Below are positions 7,951 through 14,741 of a stretch of DNA of 58,483 nt, piece by piece. Every line of letters starts with the position of its first letter. The first letter of the stretch is position 1. The notes beneath the pieces were generated by a model that did no database searches, had not been told where the DNA came from, and saw only the letters and a list, made by a program, of their open reading frames with translations. The stretch is from UBA2144 sp964506185. GTDB taxonomy: Bacteria; Patescibacteriota; Gracilibacteria; Peribacterales; Peribacteraceae. The DNA is taken from assembly GCA_964506185.1 (NCBI GenBank), contig CAZDKL010000005.1:1-58483 (forward strand). The letters run 5' to 3'. The position numbers and the translations under genes were made by a program.

Positions 7951-8708
7951 AGTCCAAGCTGTTTTCTTATTTCATCTGCCTGAGCATCTTCTTCCTGCTT
8001 AGCTCCTTCTTGAACAGTAACTGATTGAAGATCTTTCCAGTCCTCTGTGTGCTTTTGCTCTAGCTTCATAAGCTGAAGCAAATGCTTGGGGCTAAGTTCA
8101 GAAAACTTCCTTTTTTCTTCCGTCAAGATCTTCTGAAGTTCATCGATCTGGAATTGACTCAAGTTAGGAATCGCCTGAACAATCCTCCACTTCTCATCAC
8201 GTGTGAGAGAGATTGATCCGCTTAGCAGCGTCAAGAACATTTGTTCATCGAACTTAGTTTCAGGATGTTCTGGAACAACTATATTTTCATTCGTAAGAGC
8301 CGCTGCGATTGATCCAAATCTGTAATCGCCGACTTCACCAAGAATCCTTATATCTTCATCGTCATATCCCATCTCCTTAGTTGCCGCAGTTCCTGGAGGA
8401 AGAGGCGGAGGACCTGTGTCCTGTGGAGGTGGTGGAGGTGGTGGAGGTGGTGCTCCTGCACCAGGTTGCGCTCCTGCTTGTCCTGCTGGAGGCTGAGCTC
8501 CACCCGCACCTGCGGGCGCTCCAGCTCCAGGTGCTCCCGGAGGAGGCTGAGGAGGCGATGCGAATACTTGTGTTGGGTCCAATCCGCCCTGAGGTACCTG
8601 ATCACCCGGCCTTGGAGGCGGTGAGCCATCCTGTGCAGGTGGCTGTGCTCCGCCTGGTGGGGGAGGTGGTGGCGGTGGAGGGGGTGGTGGAGTTGGGTCG
8701 TCTGCCAT
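7947..8708 (-). CDS. Pro/Gly/Ala-rich protein of unknown function
   Basis: 253 residues from the ATG at 8708; a TTG two codons upstream is the alternative start. Residues about 6-105 are proline tracts interleaved with Gly/Ala/Gln (PPPPPPPPPP runs, GAPAGAGGAQPP). The C-terminal 145 residues look folded and mostly helical, with EMGYDDEDIRILGEVGDYRFG, then EKWRIVQAIPNLSQFQIDEL and EKRKFSELSPKHLLQLMKLE. There is no signal peptide or membrane segment, so it is probably cytoplasmic. The poly-Pro region is encoded by GGTGGAGGT-type repeats on the plus strand and produces long meaningless ORFs in other frames. Function is unknown. Confidence 0.65.
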   Translation of the reverse strand: MADDPTPPPPPPPPPPPPGGAQPPAQDGSPPPRPGDQVPQGGLDPTQVFASPPQPPPGAPGAGAPAGAGGAQPPAGQAGAQPGAGAPPPPPPPPPQDTGPPPLPPGTAATKEMGYDDEDIRILGEVGDYRFGSIAAALTNENIVVPEHPETKFDEQMFLTLLSGSISLTRDEKWRIVQAIPNLSQFQIDELQKILTEEKRKFSELSPKHLLQLMKLEQKHTEDWKDLQSVTVQEGAKQEEDAQADEIRKQLGL

Positions 8709-8794
8709 AATCAAATTTAGTAGAGAATACGGTGAAACAGTCTACCAGAGTATATTTATGAAACAATCGGTTTTTTCGCATAATTTTGGAACCC

Positions 8795-9769
8795 TTAAGC
8801 AGCTGCTCCGTCAGCAATTTGAAGGTTTTCCGAAGTCGTACCATCAGGGAATTTTATAATAACTCCCTGTACAAGCTCTCTGGGCTTCTCAAACAAATGA
8901 TATGCAGATTCTTCGTCTCCAAACGTAGTCTCCTTTCCATTTTCCCACTTCTGAGCAATATCAATATGACCTCCATTCGGATACACAAGTAATTTGCCGG
9001 GGGTACCATTACCAAGCGACACAGCTGCTTCTCCTTCCAGCGTTTTTTTACCAATAGTCACGTCGATTTGATTTCTTTGATCCTGTGCTACTTCAAGCAA
9101 TTTCTTTCGGACTTCTGCATCATCTCTGCAAATCAGGTTCCCATAAATATCTGTAAATTCAATCGGCAACCTTCCATTATGCAAAGAGAGTTTTCTTTCC
9201 AGCATGAGCCTCTCAATTTCTTGATCATCCAGATACCGTTTTGGCCTTTTGTGATTTTTTCTCAACCACTTGTGAGCATCGCGGGATCTAAACTGAGTAC
9301 CCTGAAATACTTCATTGGGAATTTCTGCCACACTTCTGAATCTCTCTCTCACACCTGCAAGAATATCCGCGGGATACGTTGTTACAGCTTTCCATGGATC
9401 TTCCATTTCTATTTCATAAAACAAAGGACCGTTTTCTCCTTTCTTTATTCTTGGAGCAAAATTAACAAACAAACCGTTGTATATTCCAAATTCTTTTAGC
9501 TTTTCTGCATATTTCTCATGCCAACTTGAAAGAAGCCCTGCAACATGTCTTGGAATTGTAACGGGCCTTCCCCTTGTATTAAATTTAATTGGAAATCCGC
9601 CAGCGAGCCTTTCCATTTCATCTCTGTCATCATTCTCGAAACAATCTTCCATGCAAGCAAGATCGGTCTCGATAATTGCATCGATATCTAATGTAGCTTG
9701 TGTTGGGTCAGGCTCATTTTTTCCATATGCATCGGATAGATAGAGTCGATATGTAGGCGTATTTTTCAT
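8795..9769 (-). CDS. Conserved-looking cytoplasmic protein of unknown function, preceded by an attenuator-like leader
   Basis: 324 residues, no signal peptide or membrane segment, acidic N-terminal third, basic stretch around 165-180 (RDAHKWLRKNHKRPKRYLDD). I do not recognise a family. Codon use and composition look like normal coding sequence, and the ORF is much longer than any overlapping one. Upstream on the same strand are a strong promoter (9917-9944), a 17-codon Met-rich ORF (9836-9889) and an intrinsic terminator (9791-9815) that ends 22 bp before the start codon. Expression is therefore probably controlled by read-through of this terminator. This is the best-supported regulatory arrangement in the window. 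Confidence 0.75.
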   Translation of the reverse strand: MKNTPTYRLYLSDAYGKNEPDPTQATLDIDAIIETDLACMEDCFENDDRDEMERLAGGFPIKFNTRGRPVTIPRHVAGLLSSWHEKYAEKLKEFGIYNGLFVNFAPRIKKGENGPLFYEIEMEDPWKAVTTYPADILAGVRERFRSVAEIPNEVFQGTQFRSRDAHKWLRKNHKRPKRYLDDQEIERLMLERKLSLHNGRLPIEFTDIYGNLICRDDAEVRKKLLEVAQDQRNQIDVTIGKKTLEGEAAVSLGNGTPGKLLVYPNGGHIDIAQKWENGKETTFGDEESAYHLFEKPRELVQGVIIKFPDGTTSENLQIADGAAA

Positions 9770-9790
9770 TATTAAGTAAGTTATATAAAC

Positions 9791-9815
9791 AAAAACCCCC
9801 GCTCTTCGCGAGGGC
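9791..9815 (-). terminator. Intrinsic terminator in the leader of the 8795-9769 gene
   Basis: On the minus strand CCCTCGC pairs with GCGGGGG around a GAAGA loop, followed by TTTTTGTTT. It lies between the leader peptide and the gene start. Its first arm, extended by one base (CCCTCGCG), can instead pair with CGCGAGGG at about 9851-9858 inside the leader peptide. The terminator and an antiterminator are then mutually exclusive. Confidence 0.8.
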
Positions 9816-9835
9816 TTGGAATTTAGAAATTATTT

Positions 9836-9889
9836 TTACATACAAGCAGACCCTCGCGCGGAGCGCATCATCATCATCTGCATCATCAT
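9836..9889 (-). CDS. Met-rich leader peptide MMMQMMMMRSARGSACM
   Basis: A 17-codon ORF begins about 20 nt after the predicted transcription start and ends with TAA 21 nt before the terminator stem. Eight of 17 residues are methionine, seven of them in the first eight positions. Codons 10-13 contain the antiterminator strand. The arrangement resembles classical amino-acid attenuators: slow decoding in the Met run would leave the antiterminator strand free, while a ribosome that reaches the stop codon would cover it and allow termination. No Shine-Dalgarno sequence is visible. That it is translated is inference. Confidence 0.55.
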   Translation of the reverse strand: MMMQMMMMRSARGSACM

Positions 9890-9916
9890 GGCGAAGGACT
9901 TATTCAAGATGTGGAG

Positions 9917-9944
9917 ATCATAGCCAGAGTTTTTTGTATGTCAA
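9917..9944 (-). promoter_or_regulatory. Strong sigma-70-like promoter for the leader transcript
   Basis: On the minus strand: TTGACA (9944-9939), 16-bp spacer, TATGAT (9922-9917). Predicted start is about 9910. This is one of the best promoter matches in the window. Confidence 0.75.
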
Positions 9945-9953
9945 GGACAATAA

Positions 9954-10010
9954 GTGAGTAGTGTGCAGTGAGTAGAATTCTACACACTACTCACTACACA
10001 CTACACACTC
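9954..10010. repeat. GTGAGTAGTGTGTAGTG-family inverted repeat
   Basis: GTGAGTAGTGTGCAGTGAG is followed by an inverted copy (CACACTACTCACTACACAC). The repeat overlaps the 3' end of recG: the last Ser-Val codons and TAG stop lie in it. Other copies: 21233-21259, 21697-21724 and 35763-35821. Confidence 0.8.
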
Positions 10011-12034
10011 GTAATAGATCCTGCATCAACCTTCATCACCTTCATCGCCGCCCTCCTCGCCCTCACAACAAGCTCCGGTTGGAATAATCTCCTCAAATCC
10101 ATATCCGGGATTCCGCTTTGCCTTATGCCAAAAAGCTCTCCTGGGCCCCGAATTTGAAGGTCTATCTCAGCTAACTTGAAACCTGAGTCATTCTCTTCCA
10201 TGGCTTTTAGCCTTGGTGAATTCGCTTGAGCAGGAGTGGTTGTAAACAAGAAACAATTGCTCTTATGGTCCCCTCTCCCAACTCTTCCTCTGAATTGGTG
10301 GAGCTGTGCAAGGCCAAACCGTTCAGCTCCTTCAATGCAAATGATCGTTGCATTCGGAATATCGATCCCAACTTCTATGACCGATGTTGATACAAGTATA
10401 TCTGACTTCTTTTCTTTAAAGTTTTTCATTACCTCATCCTTTTCCTTCGTAGTCATCTTGCCATGAAGAAACTCAATATTCCTATTCGGGAAATTTAGTT
10501 TGAGCCTTGCGACTTCCGCCTCAACACTCTTTAGCTCAGCCATATCCTCATTATCGGAAATCTGAATCAGGGGACAGATAACAAACACCTGTCTGCCTTC
10601 ATCAATCTCGTGATTTATAAACTTCTCGACAGTCGGACGATCCTTGGGAGCCACAACTTTTGTGTGAATCGGCTGACGTTTACCAGGCTTTTCCAGAAGA
10701 ACTGATAAGTCATGATGTCCATGTGCAGTCAGCGCCAAAGTTCTGGGGATTGGCGTTGCGGTCATTGCAAGGAAATGCGGGTTGCCTTTGTCTTTAAGTC
10801 TCTCTCTTTGTTCAACACCAAACCTATGTTGCTCATCGACTATTACTAACCTGAGATCCTTGAACTGAACATTATCAACAATCAACGCGTGCGTCCCAAT
10901 TACAAGATCAACAGTGCCGGCTGCAATCCTCTGCTTAATTTTCTTTGAGTCTGACTCAGTCAAAGAACCTGAAAGCAATTCTACAGTCGGCAACTTCATT
11001 TTTAATTTCTCACCGGCAAACTTGTGAAAGTTAATTAGAGTTTTTCCGATCGAAATCACATGTTGTTTTGCCAACACTTCTGTCGGAACCATAAGCGCGC
11101 ATTGCCCGCCGCCTTTAATTGCATTGGCAATAACTGCTACGGCAACAAGAGTTTTGCCTGATCCTACATCCCCTTCCAGAAGTCTCGACATAGGATGAGA
11201 ATCCTCCATATCCTTAAGAATCTCGTATATCGCTACACGCTGACTGTCTGTTGGAGTGAAGTTAAGTGACTTGAAGAATGCTTTTATAAGTTCAACATCC
11301 ATTGGAGTTTTAATTCTCTCTTCGGAAATCCCCTGCCACTCACGCTTCCTCTCCAGTACTTCTAATTGCATGTTAAACATTTTTTCAAACGCCATACGGT
11401 CGCGAGCACGCTCCACTTCTTCATGAAAGGCAGGAAAGTGCAAGGCTCTAACTGCATCACTTAAGCCCATCAATTCCTCTTCCTTGATTAAGTCTTCCGG
11501 CAAAGTTTCCGGAATATGATCAATCGCATCTTTTACATGCACCATCTTGTCTCTTATCCATTTAGTATTGATTATGTCATGCTGAGGATACACGGGTACC
11601 AATCGCCCTGAATGAACTAAAGGTTTATCATCTGCAATTTCGAAGGTCGGGCTTTGGAAATTTAGCTTATATCCCTTCTCGACTATCTTCCCAGTCAATA
11701 CAACTTCATCTCCTTCTTTAAGCATCCTCATAATATGAGGTTGATTGAACCAAATCACTTCTACAACTCCACCTTCATAGTCAATAAATTTTCCAGTAAC
11801 TAAGTTCTTTCCTTTTCTGGTTCTAACTGATTTTAATCCTTCAATACTTCCTCTGATTGTTACCTTTTCATCAAGAGGCGCAGTTGTAATTGTACTCATC
11901 TGACTTAAGTCTTCATGAGAACGCGGCAAATACATCAAGAAATCTCCAACAGAATTAATACCCATCCTCTGTAAAGCCTCGACATGGTCCTTGGTCGTGC
12001 GCAGTACTGATGAGAGAGGAGTTTTTAGATTCAC
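10001..12034 (-). CDS. recG: ATP-dependent DNA helicase RecG
   Basis: A superfamily 2 helicase that remodels stalled replication forks and Holliday junctions. 677 residues, normal length. An N-terminal wedge/OB domain (about residues 50-145, VTIRGSIEGLKSVRTRKGKN) is followed by helicase motifs: I GDVGSGKT at 288-295, II DEQH at 400-403 (VIVDEQHRFG), III AMTATPIPRTLAL, V VSTSVIEVGIDIPNA and VI QFRGRVGRG. The C-terminal RecG region is present. All motifs are intact. The last residues (SITSV and the stop) are read from a dispersed GTGTGTAGTG repeat. The repeat therefore seems to have landed at the gene end and set its stop. The gene is divergent from 12107. Confidence 0.97.
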   Translation of the reverse strand: MNLKTPLSSVLRTTKDHVEALQRMGINSVGDFLMYLPRSHEDLSQMSTITTAPLDEKVTIRGSIEGLKSVRTRKGKNLVTGKFIDYEGGVVEVIWFNQPHIMRMLKEGDEVVLTGKIVEKGYKLNFQSPTFEIADDKPLVHSGRLVPVYPQHDIINTKWIRDKMVHVKDAIDHIPETLPEDLIKEEELMGLSDAVRALHFPAFHEEVERARDRMAFEKMFNMQLEVLERKREWQGISEERIKTPMDVELIKAFFKSLNFTPTDSQRVAIYEILKDMEDSHPMSRLLEGDVGSGKTLVAVAVIANAIKGGGQCALMVPTEVLAKQHVISIGKTLINFHKFAGEKLKMKLPTVELLSGSLTESDSKKIKQRIAAGTVDLVIGTHALIVDNVQFKDLRLVIVDEQHRFGVEQRERLKDKGNPHFLAMTATPIPRTLALTAHGHHDLSVLLEKPGKRQPIHTKVVAPKDRPTVEKFINHEIDEGRQVFVICPLIQISDNEDMAELKSVEAEVARLKLNFPNRNIEFLHGKMTTKEKDEVMKNFKEKKSDILVSTSVIEVGIDIPNATIICIEGAERFGLAQLHQFRGRVGRGDHKSNCFLFTTTPAQANSPRLKAMEENDSGFKLAEIDLQIRGPGELFGIRQSGIPDMDLRRLFQPELVVRARRAAMKVMKVDAGSITSV

Positions 12035-12106
12035 ACACTAATTATAGCGAAGTAAACACAAAATCTTAGCTTTTGTGGACTAAATAGAGGAAAATTGGTA
12101 ACCGCT

Positions 12107-12757
12107 ATGAATAACCTACTTCTAAGACTTTCTTCAGCGGCTGTTGCCCTGTCTATTCCCCTCTCGACATCCGCTTATTCAATCCATCATTTTTCTTATT
12201 TCAAGAAATCAGCCCCTTCTAGTAATGTTGATGTTCCATTGGAAACAGATGAAATACCGGAAGAAGACCAGTATCAGTTATGGGACACTAAATGCAGAGA
12301 TGAGATTGGAATCCAAGGAGGAGATGTTATGGGTGCACTAAGGTTTAATCTAAACCGATGCATCAATACAAAGCGTCGTCAGGTTAATCTCTCCAAACGC
12401 CAGAGAAGAGGTGCGAGGCGCGCTTCAAAAAGAGTGGGTCTGCAAGTGCAAGACAGTCAGGCGCGAAGAGAAGCGACAAAAAAACAGGTGAATCGTTCTA
12501 TTATTAATAAACAGCGAGTAAGAAGATCATTTACTTCCTCTCTTCCAAAAACCCAGCGTGAAAAACAGCGCTCATTTCAATCATTCCGTGCCCGAGAGCG
12601 TTCTCAGATTAGAAAGAAAGAGCGATCACAGGTTTTATCGGAAAGAGCAGAGCGCGATGCAATGATTAGAGCCAGAAATGCATGTGTGAGGAGAGTGAGC
12701 TTAGACAGAGCAAAATGCATCGAAGAAAAGAAGGAAGAATTCCTTAAGGCTGAGTAA
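12107..12757 (+). CDS. Secreted, strongly basic protein of unknown function
   Basis: 216 residues from the ATG at 12107; a TTG four codons upstream is less likely. Residues about 1-23 form a signal peptide ending near STSAYS. A short acidic segment (ETDEIPEEDQYQLW) follows. Residues from about 75 to the end are Arg/Lys/Gln/Ser-rich and predicted helical (RRQVNLSKRQRRGARRASKR and RARERSQIRKKERS). Four cysteines (in KCRDEI, NRCINT, NACVRR and AKCIEE) frame the basic part and could form two disulphides. Such a protein could bind nucleic acid or an acidic surface polymer, but that is inferred from charge only. No family recognised. Confidence 0.7.
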   Translation: MNNLLLRLSSAAVALSIPLSTSAYSIHHFSYFKKSAPSSNVDVPLETDEIPEEDQYQLWDTKCRDEIGIQGGDVMGALRFNLNRCINTKRRQVNLSKRQRRGARRASKRVGLQVQDSQARREATKKQVNRSIINKQRVRRSFTSSLPKTQREKQRSFQSFRARERSQIRKKERSQVLSERAERDAMIRARNACVRRVSLDRAKCIEEKKEEFLKAE

Positions 12758-12771
12758 ATTCATCAATTTAG

Positions 12772-12800
12772 TTGACTTGATATGTGCCTAAGCATATAAC
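12772..12800 (+). promoter_or_regulatory. Promoter of the 12810 gene, leaderless arrangement
   Basis: TTGACT at 12772-12777, 17-bp spacer, TATAAC at 12795-12800. The ATG lies 9 bases after the -10 box, so the mRNA should begin at or within a few bases of the start codon. Confidence 0.65.
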
Positions 12801-12809
12801 TTTCTGCCA

Positions 12810-13637
12810 ATGCCACGTAGCAACAGAGTCGGCGGTGCTTTCGGAAGTGATGGAAGAAGAATGCGACAAGTAAGATCCAAGTCTGAGCAAGCACAACAAG
12901 AACAAGATACTTTTCAACCTTCTGGCCCCAATTGCCGTCCTCTAAGTGCTTATTTGGGAGTTAAAATGTTGGTAGATAAAGAAAAGCCAGATATAGATGG
13001 GCAAATTGAAGAGGCACGAGCCATGCTTGCAGAAGTGTGCGGTGAAATTTCCTTTCGCTTGGACGGAGTAAAAATTGGAGTCTCTGACGATATTGCCGGC
13101 ACTCTGGGAAAAGAAAGGTTTCCTGAAGGAGTCGAAATCCCCAAAATGTGTGATACCGCTCTTCAAATAAATGTTACTCCAACTTATGACACTACAGGAC
13201 ACACGCCGGGGAATATGCTTGTGGCAGTAAACAGACAACTCTGGACGGCTCTACAGCCCTTAGGCCTCAGAATTGCAACCCCATTCGCCCACCTTAGAAA
13301 AAACAAGCTCGAAGAATGTTATGCACACAACGTTAGAGCCAGAACAGAAAGCATAATTCATTTATCAGCTACCAAGTTTTTGGATGCGCTGGGAGGACTG
13401 CAGTATCAACAGGAAAGACGTGATGATGAGCAGACAACAGATTTTAGATTTGATGAAGCAACAATCTTTAGAGGCGAAGGTAAATACTTTGAAGTTAATC
13501 TAGCCAGAAGAGATGATGGGTACAAATTTGATAAACAGGCAAATAGTGCAATTCACAATGTGCATCAATATGATTCAGATATTCCGCCTATTAGATTTAT
13601 GGAAAGAGATCAAGAGAGCAGATTCTCACACCACTAA
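12810..13637 (+). CDS. Protein of unknown function
   Basis: 275 residues, no signal peptide or membrane segment. The N-terminal 45 residues are basic and glutamine-rich, probably unstructured. The rest has mixed alpha/beta character (INVTPTYDTTGHTPGNMLVA, LRIATPFAHLRKNKLEECYA). I recognise no catalytic motif or family. A clear promoter 9 bases upstream supports expression as a separate, probably leaderless, transcript. It converges on the transporter gene at 13639 with one base between stops. Confidence 0.65.
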   Translation: MPRSNRVGGAFGSDGRRMRQVRSKSEQAQQEQDTFQPSGPNCRPLSAYLGVKMLVDKEKPDIDGQIEEARAMLAEVCGEISFRLDGVKIGVSDDIAGTLGKERFPEGVEIPKMCDTALQINVTPTYDTTGHTPGNMLVAVNRQLWTALQPLGLRIATPFAHLRKNKLEECYAHNVRARTESIIHLSATKFLDALGGLQYQQERRDDEQTTDFRFDEATIFRGEGKYFEVNLARRDDGYKFDKQANSAIHNVHQYDSDIPPIRFMERDQESRFSHH

Positions 13638-13638
13638 T

Positions 13639-14346
13639 CTACTTTAATGCGAAAGGATTAAAGTCAGTTTCTCTATCGTAGTAATCCTCACTCTCAGCCC
13701 TTTTTAGGAAGCCAACAACTTTGTAGGTAGCTGGCGTTAGAATAATTTCGATTCCAACTTTGAATATGTAATTCGCAACTATCAAGCTGAGAGCAATTGC
13801 CCATGGGAATACTCCAAGCGCGCATGCTATCACAATAAATGCAACAGTATCCAAACCCTGACCCACAAGGGTAGATCCTATGGTTCTGGTCCAAAGCCTT
13901 TTTCCTTCTGTCATTATCTTCATCTTTGCAAGAATGTAAGAATTCGAAAACTCTCCGACAAAATATGCAGCTAAGCTTGCGATGATAATTCCACCGGTGC
14001 TTACTCCGCCAAGTATGCTTGCGTAAGCTTCGTTGCCTGCGTACCCGAGCCATTCTGACTCACCAGGCATTTTTTGAATAACAAAGAAAGCAAACGCCAT
14101 TAGTGCAGACCACAGGAAGCCGGTCCATATTACTTTCCTAGCACGCGCGTACCCATAAACCTCAGTCAAAATGTCTCCGAAGATATAGCTTAATGGAAAC
14201 AGCAAAGTGCCAGCGTCAAACGCAAGCCTGAGTCCCAGTATCGACGTGTTCCAGTCGATAATCTTGGCTGATGAAGCAATATTACTAAGAAGCAAAACGG
14301 CAACAAAAGAGGCCATTACGAAGTCATAGTATTTGAAGGTTTTCAT
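13639..14346 (-). CDS. Queuosine precursor transporter (YhhQ/VUT family)
   Basis: 235 residues with about six hydrophobic segments. The family pattern is clear: YDFVMASFVAVLLLSNIASS, LAFDAGTLLFPLSYIFGDIL followed by TEVYGYARARKVIW, FVGEFSNSYILAKMK and the Arg/Gly segment TRTIGSTLVGQGLDTVAFIV. Known members take up preQ0/preQ1 or queuine for the tRNA modification queuosine. An uptake route would suit a reduced genome that does not make the precursor, but no queuosine gene is in this window. The start codon is 16 bp from the 3' end of tRNA-Pro on the same strand, so the two may share a transcript. Confidence 0.9.
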   Translation of the reverse strand: MKTFKYYDFVMASFVAVLLLSNIASSAKIIDWNTSILGLRLAFDAGTLLFPLSYIFGDILTEVYGYARARKVIWTGFLWSALMAFAFFVIQKMPGESEWLGYAGNEAYASILGGVSTGGIIIASLAAYFVGEFSNSYILAKMKIMTEGKRLWTRTIGSTLVGQGLDTVAFIVIACALGVFPWAIALSLIVANYIFKVGIEIILTPATYKVVGFLKRAESEDYYDRETDFNPFALK

Positions 14347-14361
14347 GAGGAAAATGAAGAA

Positions 14362-14438
14362 TGGTCGGGGCGACTGGACTCGAACCAGCGACCCCCTGCT
14401 CCCAAAGCAGGTACTCTAGCCAACTGAGCTACGCCCCG
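14362..14438 (-). tRNA. tRNA-Pro (TGG)
   Basis: 77 nt with acceptor CGGGGCG / CGCCCCG including the C1:G72 pair typical of proline, anticodon loop TTTGGGA (TGG), and encoded CCA. The YhhQ gene follows 16 bp downstream. Confidence 0.95.
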
Positions 14439-14470
14439 ACGTATTTCTATTATGATGAATGAACAGGTAA

Positions 14471-14545
14471 TTGGCTAGAGTGCAGGTTATTTATTTGCTC
14501 GCTCCCGCTTCGCGGGCGCTCAACAGCCAACTTAAGCTAGCCCCG
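14471..14545 (+). repeat. tRNA-derived hairpin element, copy B (beside tRNA-Pro)
   Basis: It begins TTGGCTAGAGTGCAGG (tRNA-Pro D-arm-like), then TTATTTATTTGCTCGC, the hairpin CCCGC-TTC-GCGGG, GCTCAACAGCCAACTTAAGC, and TAGCCCCG. The last part is an inverted copy of the tRNA-Pro 5' end. The order is the same as copy A (1556-1630, minus strand). Confidence 0.75.
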
Positions 14546-14577
14546 ATCTCTTCCTATTCTACGTCAAAACCACCCAT

Positions 14578-14612
14578 ATGGCTAGAGTGCAGGCTTGTTT
14601 ATTTGCTCGCCA
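14578..14612 (+). repeat. Truncated tRNA-derived element, copy C
   Basis: ATGGCTAGAGTGCAGG, then CTTGTTTATTTGCTCGC, matches the first half of copy B 107 bp upstream and then stops. Confidence 0.7.
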
Positions 14613-14619
14613 CCTATCT

Positions 14620-14709
14620 GAACCATGATTCACTTGATTACAGGATTGACCTGATTACAGAGAATTATCTTTAATCCTGTCTATCCTTAAATCCTTCTAA
14701 TCATGGTTC
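14620..14709. repeat. Long inverted repeat before priA
   Basis: GAACCATGATTCACTTGATT, then ACAGGATTGACCTGATTACA, is answered by TAATCCTGTCTATCCTTAAA, then TCCTTCTAATCATGGTTC. The 394-bp gap 14347-14741 consists of tRNA-Pro, copies B and C, and this repeat. No separate gene was seen. Confidence 0.75.
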
Positions 14710-14741
14710 AAGACTACAGGCATAAGCTATGATAACCTTCC

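Noticed and set aside
8381..8710. ORF of 109 codons opposite the Pro-rich gene
   Set aside because: Val/Glu/Leu low-complexity product of the GGTGGAGGT repeats; the minus-strand reading has a normal folded C-terminal part.
9862..9890. Run of His codons (CAT CAT CAT CAT CTG CAT CAT CAT) on the plus strand, like a histidine leader peptide
   Set aside because: No start codon in frame after the preceding TAG, no terminator or his gene downstream on that strand. Promoter, terminator T-run and downstream gene all fit the minus strand.
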